This document shows, one piece after another, positions 1 through 9,135 of a stretch of DNA of 64,000 bases (positions within the stretch are counted from its first letter, which is position 1; every line of letters begins with the position of its first letter). The stretch lies in NCBI GenBank assembly GCA_963750075.1, contig CAVVPG010000005.1, positions 1 through 64,000 on the forward strand. The letters are read 5' to 3'. Below the pieces are notes generated by a model. It did no database searches, had not been told where the DNA came from, and worked only from the letters and a program-made list of their open reading frames with translations. The position numbers were made by a program, and so were the translations under genes. The DNA comes from Bog-473 sp963750075. GTDB lineage: Bacteria; Actinomycetota; Acidimicrobiia; Acidimicrobiales; RAAP-2.

Positions 1-755
1 GCTGAGGCCGAGGCGTGGACTCGGCCCGGCTTCGCGTGGCGACTTTCGGGCACGTAGTAGCAGCTGTGTTGGCCCAGCTGTCGTAGGTGAAGAGGGTGTC
101 GTTAAACCAGGACAGCATCTGAGGGTGCAGAGACTGCGGGTGGTACCCTCATTGAAGGCGTCGACTGCGGTCTTCCAGTTGCACTCGAAGCGGATCGTCC
201 GATAGGAGCGGAAGCGGAGGTTGTGGAAGCGGTAGGTCGCAAATCGATCAGGGATTTCGCCGAGGAACGCGTCAAAGGGCTCGCTGTTCGGGTCCATGTT
301 CACGAAGACGAACCCGCCCCAACGGCCAACTTGTACCTCGCTGAGGCAGACAAGGTCGTCGGTCATCGTTTCTGGGAAATCGGGGCGGTCAACCACCTCT
401 GCGATTTCGCCCTCGAAGCTCCAGCGCCACCCGTGGTACGGACAGCGAATCTGGGAGGTGGCGAAGCTCCCCACGCCGGAGGCGAGTGGGGTGCCGCGAT
501 GCGGGCAGGCGTTAAAGAAAGCTGTGATGTCGTCGCTGTCACTGCGGACGACCAGGATCGACTGGTCGCCGATGGTGTACTCGAGGAAGTCGCCTGGGTT
601 CGGGATCTCCTCTTCCCGGCACGCCACCTGCCGACGCGGGGCCACAGGCGCTCCATCTCGAGGTCAAAGAACTCCTGCGACGTATAGCGGGCGCCGGGAA
701 CGACCACCATGCCGCCGGCTTGGCGCAATGCGAGTCGGTCGTCGGTAATGGTCAT
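1..755 (-). pseudogene. Rieske-type aromatic ring-hydroxylating oxygenase alpha subunit, partial and frameshifted
   Basis: The N-terminal and central part of a Rieske non-heme iron oxygenase large subunit; the 3' end runs off the window at base 1. The chosen ATG at 755 gives MTITDDRLALRQ, with a purine-rich AGAGGG upstream. The Rieske [2Fe-2S] ligands are visible as CPHRG (about 505-520) and CPYHGW (about 425-440). The start of the mononuclear iron site reads NWKTAVDAFNEG followed, in another frame, by YHPQSLHPQ (about 115-180). The protein reads well only with three frame changes, each fitting one missing base: near 637-640 (LWPRV to WQVACREEE), near 147-150 (FNEG to YHPQ) and near 83-85 (LFTY to RQLGQH). 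Such enzymes hydroxylate aromatic or steroid-like substrates using a separate reductase; the substrate cannot be told. It is divergent from the CoA-transferase gene, so the two may share control. Either a decaying gene or an intact gene with sequence errors. Confidence 0.8.
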
Positions 756-906
756 CAGTTCCGATCCCTCTCTGATCATGGGCTCTGGTCGCTGCCACAC
801 GTGGCACCAAAACCGACCCCTCTGGCGGACAGATTAACGAGTCATAGCGTCTCATGCCTATTGGAGCCACTGGCGTGAGACGCTTCGTCTCGTTATTCTA
901 GGTGGA

Positions 907-3310
907 GTGACCGGGGGTCCGCTGAACTCACTTGCTGGGCTACGGGTGCTCGACCTCTCCGACGATCTGGCCGGGTCGTACTGCTCGAAGTTGCTCGCCG
1001 ACGCTGGCGCCGAGGTATTGAAGGTGGAGCCTCCCTCGGGCCATCCGCTCAGGCGCTGGTCCCGAAGTGGATCGCTCGGCCGAGACGGCGCCCCAGATGG
1101 CGTCTTGTTCCGGTTCCTCGCGGCCGGGCAGCGGAGCGTCGTCGCTGACCTCGATGCCACCGCTGGCCACGACCGGGTGCTCGAACTGCTCACCGAGAGC
1201 GACATCGTGGTCAGCAGTTCATCCCCGGACCAATTGGATGCCCGGAGGCTCCGCTTTGCCCATGTCCATGAAGTGAACCACGAACTCACCGTGGTATCTC
1301 TCACGCCCTTCGGCCTCACGGGCCCGCGGAGCGGAAGTTCGGCGAACGATTTCCTTCTCCAAGCCTTGTCGGGATCCTCGCATAACCACGGTTCTTGGCG
1401 TCGCGAGCCGCTGGCCGTCGGCGGCGGTCTCGGCGAATGGATCGCCGGTGCCTACGGTGCAGCAGGCGCCCTGGCGGCGCGGGCCCGCCTCCAAAGGACG
1501 GGCAGCGGCGAGCTGGTCGATGTGTCGACCCTCGAAGCGCTCGCGGTGACGCTCGTGTGCTACCCGTCGGTGGCCGCCTCGGTTCCCGGGGGCGTCCGCC
1601 GGCGGTCGACCGTCGAGATGGTTCCGAGCATCGAACCCTGCAAGGACGGCTTTGTCGGGTTGACGACCCTCACCGCGCAGCAGTGGCACGACCTACTGGC
1701 CATGATCGACCGCCCTGATCTCATCGAGGACAGCCAACTCGACAGCACCCGCGCCCGCGTCGCCCGCGAGGCGGAGTTGCGCCCGATCATCGACGAGTGG
1801 ACCGAGCAGCGCGAGGTAGCAGAGATCGTCGAACGAGCAGCCATGTTCCGCGTGCCTGCGGCGCCTGTACTCAATGGCGCGTCGCTGCCGCAATTCGAGC
1901 CGCTCACCGATCGCGGGCTCTTCACCAGCAACCCTCGCGGCGGGTTCTCGCACCCGCGCCCGCCGTTCCGGAGTTCGGCGGCCGAGCCTCGCCCAGTGGC
2001 TCCCGCTCCGAGCGTGGGTGAGCATTCGTCGGCGCCCTTCCACGTACGTCCTACGGCTGCGCCGCGATCTCGTTCTGGCGAAGACGGGTGCCTACCCCTC
2101 GAAGGAGTGAGAGTCCTGGACGTCACTGCGTTCTGGGCGGGTCCCTCTGCGACCCAGTACCTCGCCACCCTCGGCGCCGACGTCATCAAGGTCGAGTCGG
2201 TCCAGCGCCCTGACTCGATGCGATTCAACGTCAGCGTCTCGCCAAAGACCGAACGATGGTGGGAGCAGGGGTACCTGTTCCTCTCGGCCAACCTGAACAA
2301 GCGCGGTATCACTCTCAACCTCGGCGATGACCGGGGCCGCGAGCTGTTCCTGCAGCTGGTCGCCCAGTCAGACGTCGTCGTCGAGAACTTCACACCCCGC
2401 GTGATGGACAATTTCAAGCTCACCTACGACGCCATCCGGGAGGTCCGCCCCGACGTCGTGATGGTCAGCATGCCCGGCTGGGGCCTCGATGGTCCGTGGC
2501 GCGACCGCCCCGGCTTCGCGACGACTATGGAGCAGGCCTCTGGCATGGCGTTCGTCACCGGCTACGACGACGGGCCTCCTATGGCGCCCGGCCTGTGCGA
2601 CCCGCTCGCCGGCGTCCACGGGGCGTTCGCCGTCTTGGCAGCATTGGAGGAGCGCCGGAAAACAGGGCGCGGCCAGCACGTCGAGGTGCCGATGATCGAC
2701 CTGGCCGTGAACGTCTCAGCCGAGCAGATTCTCGAGTTCGAGGTATACGGGGAGCTGATGACCCGGAGCGGGAAATCGTTGCCTTCAGGCTGCACCTCAA
2801 GGCGTGTACTCGTGCGCCGGGGACGACGAGTGGCTCGCACTGTCAGTGACCACCCAGGAGCAGTGGAAGGCCCTGTGCGAGGCCATCGGCGCCCAGTCGT
2901 GGGCGGATGATCCGGAATTTGCGACCATCGATCGGCGACAGGCGGCGCACGATCGGATCGACGCGGAGATCGGGACCTGGTGCTCGGATCACACGCTCAA
3001 GGCTGCCCTCGACGCGCTCGGAGCTGCCGTGGCGCAGCCGGTCGTCCCCGCCTACGCCATCGACGAGGACCACCAGATGCAGGCCCGTGGCTTTTGGGAA
3101 CCGGTTGTTCACCCCGTGGTCGGTGAGCACCGATATCCCGGATGGCCGATGCGCCTCTCGGGCAGCACGGGGGGTTGGTACCGGTCGCCGGCGCCGTTGC
3201 TCGGGCAGCACAACGAGGAGGTGCTCTCCGATCTCCTCGGCCTCGAGGCCGCGGAGATCGACCATCTGCGCCAGGCGGGTGTGATCGGTGAGCGTCCGCT
3301 CGGTCTTTGA
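907..3310 (+). CDS. Two-domain CaiB/BaiF (class III) CoA-transferase, one frameshift
   Basis: A protein of about 800 residues made of two tandem CaiB/BaiF CoA-transferase domains. The first begins LAGLRVLDLSDDLAGSY and the second, near 2100, begins LEGVRVLDVTAFWAGPS. Both show the family features GADVIKVE or GAEVLKVE and, in domain 2, ANLNKRGITLNL and the catalytic-region segment VVVENFTPRVMD. Members move CoA between acyl groups without a covalent enzyme-CoA intermediate other than an Asp anhydride. Fused double-domain versions often sit in steroid, carnitine or aromatic degradation loci. The start is GTG 907. The frame changes near 2768-2771, where one extra G in a GGG run breaks MTRS|GNRCLQAAPQGVYSCAGDDEW; after the shift the C-terminus runs cleanly to 3310. 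With the divergent Rieske gene this suggests a catabolic locus. Substrate unknown. Confidence 0.85.
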
Positions 3311-3527
3311 CCAGCCGGCACACAGAGTGATGACGGGAGCGAGCAAAAAGTGACGACTGCGGGGGATGTTTCGGGCCCGCTGCGCAGGCCCGACAGGTTC
3401 TTCATCGGCGGAGGGTGGGCTGTGCCGTCCTCGACAACTTGACCGAATCAAGACGAAGTGCGGCCGAGTCGCATCTTCGACCACTACAACTTACTCACGT
3501 AGCGCTCATCGGTCCTTTCCTCATCGA

Positions 3528-3647
3528 TAAGGTCACGTAAGGTCACGTCGACAAGGACGTGATTTTGGAGGGATCCCACCTTGACCCTCTGACCTGGGCC
3601 TTTGGTGGAGGTGAAGGGACTCGAACCCTCGGCCTCTACATTGCGAA
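3528..3647 (-). repeat. Left copy of direct repeat (attL-like), contains the 3' part of tRNA-Ala
   Basis: Bases 3603-3647 are identical over 45 nt to the 3' part of the complete tRNA-Ala gene at 10735-10779 (CCA end, T-arm, to the anticodon). Similarity continues outward through 3575-3602 (one substitution and one indel against 10706-10734), then to two tandem 10-mers TAAGGTCACG at 3528-3547. These match in position, though with changes, the tandem TAAAGACACG at 10660-10679. Past 3651 the tRNA sequence stops. A partial tRNA copy in the same orientation at one end and the whole tRNA at the other is the classic footprint of an element integrated by a tyrosine recombinase. Confidence 0.75.
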
Positions 3648-3751
3648 TGTACGGTTCTCGGTGTTTTGACCAGGGCCTTTCCGAAGACTTTCCTGGTGGC
3701 GGCGTTTCGATCCCCTCAGGTTCCCTCACGATCCCTCCCCTTCCCTCTCGG

Positions 3752-3771
3752 TAAAGACACGTAAAGACACG
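3752..3771. repeat. Tandem 10-mer TAAAGACACG x2 (possible recombinase arm site)
   Basis: Two perfect direct copies of TAAAGACACG. The same 20 bases recur exactly at 10660-10679 beside the right attachment-like site, and a diverged pair (TAAGGTCACG x2) is at 3528-3547. Short tandem direct repeats flanking a core are typical of arm-type integrase binding sites; that role is inferred. Confidence 0.5.
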
Positions 3772-4100
3772 CCCGGGCAGGCTCTTGGCCGGCCCGTTCG
3801 CGAATCGGTACTCATCTCCGATCGGCAGGTTCTCGCAACGCGAGGCCAATGGCGCGGCGTCCCTATTGTCGACGATCACGTTCCTCGGCCAGCCAGCGGA
3901 CATCATCGGCCCTGAAGCGGCGATCCTCGTCGCAGTCGCCTGACCAGAGGACGGAACGCCGATGTTCTGTCCGCCGAGGAGCGCTGGATCGGCCTGTTGC
4001 TTGCGACTGTGCCCTGCCGGGGAACGGCCCCTTGTTTGGACACCCTGGCGCTGAGGGAAGCCCACCCATGACGGCGCTGGGATCAGATTCCGAGAATGGG

Positions 4101-5219
4101 TCACGCGTCTCGGGTGGCCATCCTCCACGCCCCGATCACAGACCATCCGACGATCCATCCGACGATGACGAAGATCATCGCCCAGGTGGGCATCGGCGGT
4201 ATCGTGCCGACCGTTCCGCCCCCACTCCCGAAGTGCTGCAACGGACCCCCGCCGCCACCTCCACCAGCACTCGAGGTAAGGCCCGCGGGTTGGAGCTGGT
4301 CGAGAGCGACCCCCACCAGAAGGCGCTGCCCGTTGAGGAAATAGGCAATGTGGGCTCTGTCGAAGATCGGGGTCACGATGACTTGAACGGCGATGAGAAC
4401 GATCGTCGTCACCGTCCGCTGACCGGTGAGGGCACCGAAGCCGAGTCCTACGACAAAGCCCACGCCGACCACGAGTTCGAGCCACAGTCCGATCTTCACC
4501 ATCTCGTTGATCGGCGGGTTGAGGGTCCTCTCCACGTCAATGTAGGCGTCGTAGCGCGAAGCGGTGGAGCCACTCGCGACCGAGACGCCGTCGACGAATT
4601 CACCGCCGCCGCGCGGAAACGCCCGCAGTGCCTCCTGTGGGTGGTCATCGAGCCAGCCGTGGAACTGTGACTCGCTCAGGCCAACGGGGATCGAGACGCC
4701 GTTGTCGAAGCTGATGGAGGGGGGATTCGGGACACCCTCGAAGCTCGTGACGAGGCAGCAGAGCGTGAAGGTCAATGCCATGACCGGCAGAAGAATGGCA
4801 AGCCCTGCTGGGATGCGCGCGAGGAAGAGTGCGATTCGTGACCGACCGGTGATGACCAAGTGTCGGAACATGCCATCGGTCAGATCGGTGGTTCCGGCTG
4901 CCGCTCCGACGGTCACGGCGATGATGAAGCCCAACTCAGGCATCGGACCCATGAGGTCTTGGAACGCACTCGCGGTTCCGGCCGGCCCGTAGTGCGACGG
5001 GTCGACTGCGTGGAAGAGGAGTCGGAATCCGTACAGGATGACCGGAGGGCCGAGCAGCAGTACGAACACGGCGACCATGAGGCCGCGCCGGCGCCGCAGC
5101 TCGAGGTTCTTCGTCGTGATGAGTCCCCAGGTCGGGAGGGCCGACGTCATCCGGCGCAGTGGCGAAGTTGGGCGTGGCGCAGGCGCCGGACGCCGGACGA
5201 CGGCCTCGATGGTGCTCAC
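4101..5219 (-). CDS. ABC-2 type transporter permease
   Basis: A 372-residue membrane protein. Hydrophobic segments begin with VAVFVLLLGPPVILYGF near residue 50, followed by ELGFIIAVTVGAAAGTTDL, IALFLARIPAGLAILLP, a pair around LELVVGVGFVVGLGFGAL, and a C-terminal WAMIFVIVGWIVGWSVIGAW. This is the topology of an ABC-2 permease with a large external loop between the two halves. A run of eight glycines followed by PLQHFGSGGG precedes the last helix and is low-complexity. Its start overlaps the stop of the upstream ATPase gene by 4 nt (ATGA), so the two are translationally coupled and form one exporter. The substrate is unknown. Together with the two-component genes upstream, the set resembles sensor-linked drug or peptide efflux systems. 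Confidence 0.85.
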   Translation of the reverse strand: MSTIEAVVRRPAPAPRPTSPLRRMTSALPTWGLITTKNLELRRRRGLMVAVFVLLLGPPVILYGFRLLFHAVDPSHYGPAGTASAFQDLMGPMPELGFIIAVTVGAAAGTTDLTDGMFRHLVITGRSRIALFLARIPAGLAILLPVMALTFTLCCLVTSFEGVPNPPSISFDNGVSIPVGLSESQFHGWLDDHPQEALRAFPRGGGEFVDGVSVASGSTASRYDAYIDVERTLNPPINEMVKIGLWLELVVGVGFVVGLGFGALTGQRTVTTIVLIAVQVIVTPIFDRAHIAYFLNGQRLLVGVALDQLQPAGLTSSAGGGGGGGPLQHFGSGGGTVGTIPPMPTWAMIFVIVGWIVGWSVIGAWRMATRDA

Positions 5220-6457
5220 CCGTCTCCCCCCAGTCGGCTCGTAACCGTTAAGAACCAGTCCTCCAAGCTCGTCTGCGCCTGCTGAACGCCGTAGACGGCG
5301 ACGCCTCCCTCGACCAGCAGCCTGGTCAACTGGGCGATGTCGTCACGGGAGCTTCCCGCTGGCAACGTCACCGTGAGTCCCGAGTCGCTGAGTGCGACGC
5401 CGGCCGCCATGCCCGAGCGCTCGATCACCTCTTGTGCCATGCCGGGATCGCCACATTCGACGCTCACCACGAGGGCACCCGAACCGTGCACGAGCTCGTC
5501 GATGGTGCCTTGGCGGACGACCCTGCCGTGGTCCACGATGGCGACTGCGTCGCACGTCCGTTCCACCTCGTCGAGGAGATGAGAAGACACCATCACCGTC
5601 CGTCCCTCCTCGACGAAGCTCTCGATCATCTCGCGCATCTCGTGCATCCCGGCCGGATCGAGGCCGTTCATCGGTTCGTCGAGGATCAGCAGCTCTGGAT
5701 CCGCGAGCAGGCAGGCCGCGACGCCGAGGCGCTGGCGCATACCCATGGAGTACGACCCCACCTTGTGATCCGCACGCTCTACCATTCCGACACGCTGAAG
5801 CGACGGGACGATCCGCTGCTTCGCCTCGCCACCCCGCGCTGCGGCCAGGAGTCCCAGGTTCTCCCTGCCGGTCAGGTGCTCGTGGAAGCGCGGCTCGTCG
5901 ACGATGGCCCCGACCCGAGCCAGTGCCTCACGGCGTTCGATTGGAACCGGAGTGTCGAGCAGTGCCATCGTCCCACCGTTGGCCTTGGTCAGCCCAAGAA
6001 GCGTCCGGATCAAGGTGGTCTTCCCCGCACCATTGGGCCCGAGATAGCCGAAGGCCGAGCCCCGAGGCACGAGAAGCTCGACGTCATCGACGGCGACGTT
6101 CGTTCCGAACCGCTTGGTGAGGCCGTGTGTCTCGACCGCCCATCCGTCGCGTTCACCGACACGAAGTGAAATGGTGCGAGTTTGTGCCGGGGAAGGCGCT
6201 ACAGCGGGTTCGGATCGAACCGAGAGCGGCTCGGCGCCTGCGGCAACAGGGTCGGCAATGGCCTGAGACTCAGGACTGATCACCGTCATGTCAGTCTGTT
6301 CTCGCGGCGCGCCAGAGGACCCAGTGTGACCCGTTCCCCGATCACCGCCCTCGTGATCCTTGGCGCGCCGCCGGCGGAGCAAGTAGACGCCTGCACCGAC
6401 GAGGAGGAGGATGAGCAGGATCCCGGGTCCGTGGAGGAGGTTCGCGGTCGATGGCAT
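5216..6457 (-). CDS. ABC transporter ATP-binding protein with an N-terminal membrane segment
   Basis: 413 residues. Walker A is GPNGAGKTT, the signature is SMGMRQRLG, and Walker B is LLILDEPMNGLD, with a following SSHLLDEVERTCD switch region: a complete drug/peptide-type ATPase. Unusually, about 100 residues precede the ATPase. They start with a single hydrophobic helix (GILLILLLVGAGVYLL) followed by RRRR and a disordered linker. Upstream of the ATG the same frame stays open (…HAQEFFTPRTAASPAAPLLN), so the true start may lie further upstream and give a secreted or lumenal piece before the helix. Partner of the adjacent permease by a 4-nt overlap. The long N-terminal extension would tether the ATPase to the membrane and might receive input from the sensor system encoded upstream. 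Confidence 0.85.
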   Translation of the reverse strand: MPSTANLLHGPGILLILLLVGAGVYLLRRRRAKDHEGGDRGTGHTGSSGAPREQTDMTVISPESQAIADPVAAGAEPLSVRSEPAVAPSPAQTRTISLRVGERDGWAVETHGLTKRFGTNVAVDDVELLVPRGSAFGYLGPNGAGKTTLIRTLLGLTKANGGTMALLDTPVPIERREALARVGAIVDEPRFHEHLTGRENLGLLAAARGGEAKQRIVPSLQRVGMVERADHKVGSYSMGMRQRLGVAACLLADPELLILDEPMNGLDPAGMHEMREMIESFVEEGRTVMVSSHLLDEVERTCDAVAIVDHGRVVRQGTIDELVHGSGALVVSVECGDPGMAQEVIERSGMAAGVALSDSGLTVTLPAGSSRDDIAQLTRLLVEGGVAVYGVQQAQTSLEDWFLTVTSRLGGDG

Positions 6458-6634
6458 GTTCAGAAGTGGCGCGGCTGGACTGGCGGCCGTTCGCGGGGTG
6501 AAGAACTCTTGTGCATGGACCCATCCTGCGCGGTCGAGAACCCCACGTCGTCGGGCGCAGGGATCGACCCGACGTCGTCCGCATGACCGACGCCGATCAT
6601 CCGCTGGGATGACGGAGTCGAGTGAACGACTCGA

Positions 6635-7294
6635 TCAGGTGGTCTCGACGAACCCCGACTCGTAGGCGAGGACGACCAGCTGAGTGCGGTCGCGGGCACC
6701 GAGCTTGGAAAGGATGCGGCTCACGTGGGTCTTGACCGTCGGGAGGCTGACGTGTAGTTGGTTCGTAATCTCGGTGTTGGACAGGCCCTGGACGACGAGC
6801 TGTAGCACTTCGCGTTCGCGCTCGGTGAGCAGTTCGATGCCAGCTCGTCCTTGTCCAGAACGACCACGCTGACTGAAGTGCGCGATCAGCCGGCGTGTCA
6901 CGGTCGGTGCAAGCAGCGCTTCACCGGCTGCGACCACGCGAATTGCCGCCAGCAGTTCGTCGACCGGCCGGCTCTTCAGGGAGAACCCGCTGGCGCCGGC
7001 TCGCAGCGCATCGAAGACGTACTCGTCGAGATCGAACGTTGTGAGAATGAGGACCCTGGGTGCCCCGGCGTTCCGCGCTGCAGTGATGCGCCGGGTCGCC
7101 TCGATGCCGTCCATCCCCGGCATGCGCACGTCCATCACGACGACATCGGGCGACAGTCGTGCCGCCAGCTCGACCGCCTCCTTGCCATTGGCGGCCTCGC
7201 CGAGTACTCGGAGGTCGTCCTCGGCCTCAATCAGCGAAGTGAAGGCCGTCCGAAGGAGCGCCTCGTCGTCGACGACGAGCACCGTTGTCGTCAT
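6635..7294 (-). CDS. NarL/LuxR-family response regulator
   Basis: 219 residues. The N-terminal receiver domain has the acidic pair VVDDE, the phospho-acceptor Asp in VVMDVRMPGMDG and the conserved Lys in GFSLKSRP. The C-terminal LuxR-type helix-turn-helix reads LTEREREVLQLVVQGLSNTEI followed by VKTHVSRILSKLG. The ATG at 7294 is chosen because it starts exactly at the receiver (MTTTVLVVDDEA) and overlaps the kinase stop by 4 nt. An upstream in-frame extension would run inside the kinase gene and has no homology. It probably controls the downstream ABC exporter genes, from which it is separated by about 180 nt. Confidence 0.93.
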   Translation of the reverse strand: MTTTVLVVDDEALLRTAFTSLIEAEDDLRVLGEAANGKEAVELAARLSPDVVVMDVRMPGMDGIEATRRITAARNAGAPRVLILTTFDLDEYVFDALRAGASGFSLKSRPVDELLAAIRVVAAGEALLAPTVTRRLIAHFSQRGRSGQGRAGIELLTEREREVLQLVVQGLSNTEITNQLHVSLPTVKTHVSRILSKLGARDRTQLVVLAYESGFVETT

Positions 7295-8493
7295 GAGGTT
7301 CTTTCGATGGGAATTGTGGCGACGACGAGAAACCCACCACCGGAACACGACTGTGTGACGAGTGAACCGCCGAATGCGCCGACCCGTTCGCGCATCCCCA
7401 TGATCCCGAGACCTGGCGTCGGGGCAGTGAGCGTCTTCTCTTCGCTGGCACCGGGACCATTGACGATCTCGGCTCGTACCTCGTCGTCGAAAACGGTCAC
7501 CTGGACTCTCGCAGCCGCACCGGGCGCGTGTTTCACTAGGTTGGTAAGGGCTTCTTGGACGACCCGGTAGAGAGAAAGCTCGACAGCAGGAGAGAGCTGG
7601 CAATCGGATACCGCCATGTGCAGCTCGACATCGGTTCCCGAAACCCGGACCGTCTCGACGAGTTGCTTCAGGTCCACCAGCCGTGGAGCGGGGGACAGTT
7701 CGTATGCGACATCTCCCTCTTCTCGCATGAGGTCAAGCACGACCCGCAACTCTTCTTGGGCGGTCCGCCCGATGGCTTCGATCGACTCGAGTGCGCTCGA
7801 CGCCTCCTCGGGCCGTTTCGCCAAGAGTCGCCTTCCGACCCCCGCTTGGACGGTGATGACGGCCAGGGTGTGGGCGACGACGTCGTGGAGCTCCTGGGCG
7901 ATGCGCACCCGCTCCTCGCGAACGTGCCTACGGGTGCGTTCGGCCTCCGCTATCTGCTCGCGTGCGGCCTGCTCGCGGAGACCGTGTTCGTATCTCCGCC
8001 GGGCGGCAACCGCATCACCCACGAACCAAGCGGCCCCCAGCGGCACGAGGCCCTCGATGGCCAACAATGCAATCGGCGCGGATGGAGTCCTCAGTGCGGC
8101 ATAGACCAGCGCTCCACCGATCGCCATTGCCGCAGCCACGGTGGCGGGAATCGAGACCCGTCTGGGCATCTGCGAGGCAACCAGGTACGTGGCCAGCGCA
8201 AGAAGCACGGCGAGCGGAAGCGGGGCAGCCCCCAAAGCGATGACCACGGCCACCGGGGCGACCGCTGCTGCCAGCACCGGCAATGGCCATCGGCGCAGGA
8301 GGAATACGGGACCACAGGCCAGCAGGGCGAGCGTGAGCCGAGGTCCCCCCTGGTTGGGATGCGGCCCCAGAGCCAGGACGATCGCGGCCAGTCCAACCAC
8401 GGCGGCAAGGGTGACGACCACCGTCCACCGGCGCTCGTTGAAGGTACCCGTGATCCGCTCCAGAGGGCCGTCGGTCGGGGGATCACTGGACAC
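7291..8493 (-). CDS. Sensor histidine kinase, HisKA_3 (NarX/DesK-like) type
   Basis: About 400 residues from GTG 8493 (VSSDPPTDGPLERI); ATG 8529 is an alternative start. The N-terminal half has five or six hydrophobic helices and no large extracellular domain, so it probably senses within the membrane. The dimerisation/phospho-acceptor helix reads RIAQELHDVVAHTLAVI with the conserved His. The C-terminal HATPase has VQEALTNLVKHAPGA and the G-box GLGIMGMRERV. Co-transcribed with the response regulator (4-nt overlap). Such kinases next to ABC-2 exporters usually respond to membrane stress or the exported drug; that is inference from context. Confidence 0.9.
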   Translation of the reverse strand: MSSDPPTDGPLERITGTFNERRWTVVVTLAAVVGLAAIVLALGPHPNQGGPRLTLALLACGPVFLLRRWPLPVLAAAVAPVAVVIALGAAPLPLAVLLALATYLVASQMPRRVSIPATVAAAMAIGGALVYAALRTPSAPIALLAIEGLVPLGAAWFVGDAVAARRRYEHGLREQAAREQIAEAERTRRHVREERVRIAQELHDVVAHTLAVITVQAGVGRRLLAKRPEEASSALESIEAIGRTAQEELRVVLDLMREEGDVAYELSPAPRLVDLKQLVETVRVSGTDVELHMAVSDCQLSPAVELSLYRVVQEALTNLVKHAPGAAARVQVTVFDDEVRAEIVNGPGASEEKTLTAPTPGLGIMGMRERVGAFGGSLVTQSCSGGGFLVVATIPIERTS

Positions 8494-8602
8494 CGCTACG
8501 ACGGTACAGAACGCATCTGCCCAGCGCATCAGGCTGCAGGATGATGCCTGCCGTTGGCCGAATAAAGGCGGTCGGGTTGAATAGCGGAGGCAGGGTGTCC
8601 TG

Positions 8603-8636
8603 ATCGGCCCGGTAAACGACACCCTCCTGGGGCAGG
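8603..8636. terminator. Inverted repeat with 8-bp arms between divergent transcripts
   Basis: AGGGTGTC and GACACCCT flank an 18-nt loop in the gap between the kinase gene and the plus-strand module. It lies upstream of both genes, so it could be a regulatory hairpin or operator rather than a terminator. No T-run follows it. Confidence 0.3.
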
Positions 8637-8691
8637 AATTCGCCTTGGTGCTAACTGTCGCAAGCGCCCAATCGGTTTGGTCCGAACCCCG

Positions 8692-8724
8692 TTGACAGTA
8701 GCATCCTTTCAATATAGAAAGTAT
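8692..8724 (+). promoter_or_regulatory. Promoter with an overlapping short palindrome, upstream of the three-gene module
   Basis: TTGACA at 8692-8697 and TATAGA at 8713-8718, spaced 15 nt (TAGAAA at 17 nt is an alternative), form one of the best sigma-70-like promoters in the window. ATAGA-AAGTA-TCTAT (8714-8728, running into the start codon) is an inverted repeat that would let a repressor block initiation. The MerR-like protein encoded second in the module is an obvious candidate. Confidence 0.55.
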
Positions 8725-8726
8725 CT

Positions 8727-9135
8727 ATGAGCGAAGCGCTGCATCAGGCCCTCGGGGCTGGGCCGCCGGCGGGTGTTGAGCAGGTGACTCTGTTCGTTCC
8801 GAGTGTCGATCGCCACGGAGAACCGATCGATCAGGCTTACTGGACTGAACAGGCGCTCACGACCTTCGGGAAGCTGTTCCGGGGGGCAACGGCCTTCCCG
8901 CCCGGGCGGGGGGTCTGGCGTGATGATCAGCGAGGCGGCGTGTTGGTGTACGACGACACCCAGATGGTGACGTCGTACGTGACTGAAGAGATTCTCGGCG
9001 ACCACGAGGTTCCTGAAACAACTGCGGGCGTTCCTATGTCGAATGGGAAGAGAGGCAGACCAAGGTGAGGTCGGCATCGTCATCGACGGCACCTATTTCG
9101 GGATCATTGACTACAACGACGAGGGTGAAGCATGA
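8727..9135 (+). CDS. Conserved-looking small protein of unknown function, frameshifted; first gene of three-gene module
   Basis: Read with one correction it is about 135 residues: it begins MSEALHQALGAGPP, continues VEQVTLFVPSVDRHGEPIDQ and GATAFPPGRGVWRDDQRGG, and ends GEVGIVIDGTYFGIIDYND. The frame breaks at 9012-9013, where one extra C changes EVLKQLRAFLCRMGREADQ into a short unrelated tail stopping at 9068. Removing one C restores a frame that runs to a TGA at 9133-9135 and overlaps the next start by 4 nt (ATGA), which strongly supports the corrected reading. No signal peptide or membrane segment. I cannot name the family. The alternation of short beta-like hydrophobic strands with the charged PGRGVWRDD loop suggests a compact cytosolic fold. 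Confidence 0.6.

Larger units (their letters stand above)
3311..4100. other. Gene-poor stretch holding the left attachment-like site
   Basis: No convincing intact gene. It contains the tRNA-Ala 3' fragment and the 10-mer repeats listed separately. On the minus strand at about 3863-3960 a short open stretch ends DRRFRADDVRWLAEERDRRQ, which resembles the C-terminal end of small MerR/excisionase-type DNA-binding proteins (pattern G-H-R-R-F-R-A-D-D-V). If real, it could be a remnant of an excisionase from the integrated element. The evidence is weak because no upstream helix-turn-helix can be read in frame. Confidence 0.4.

Noticed and set aside
2843..3484. Minus-strand open frame over the CoA-transferase end
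   Set aside because: Antisense to a recognisable coding sequence; no domain features and Arg/Pro-rich.
3863..4069. Intact excisionase gene
   Set aside because: Only the last 20 or so residues resemble a MerR/Xis end. The upstream part gives Pro/Arg-rich text without a helix-turn-helix.
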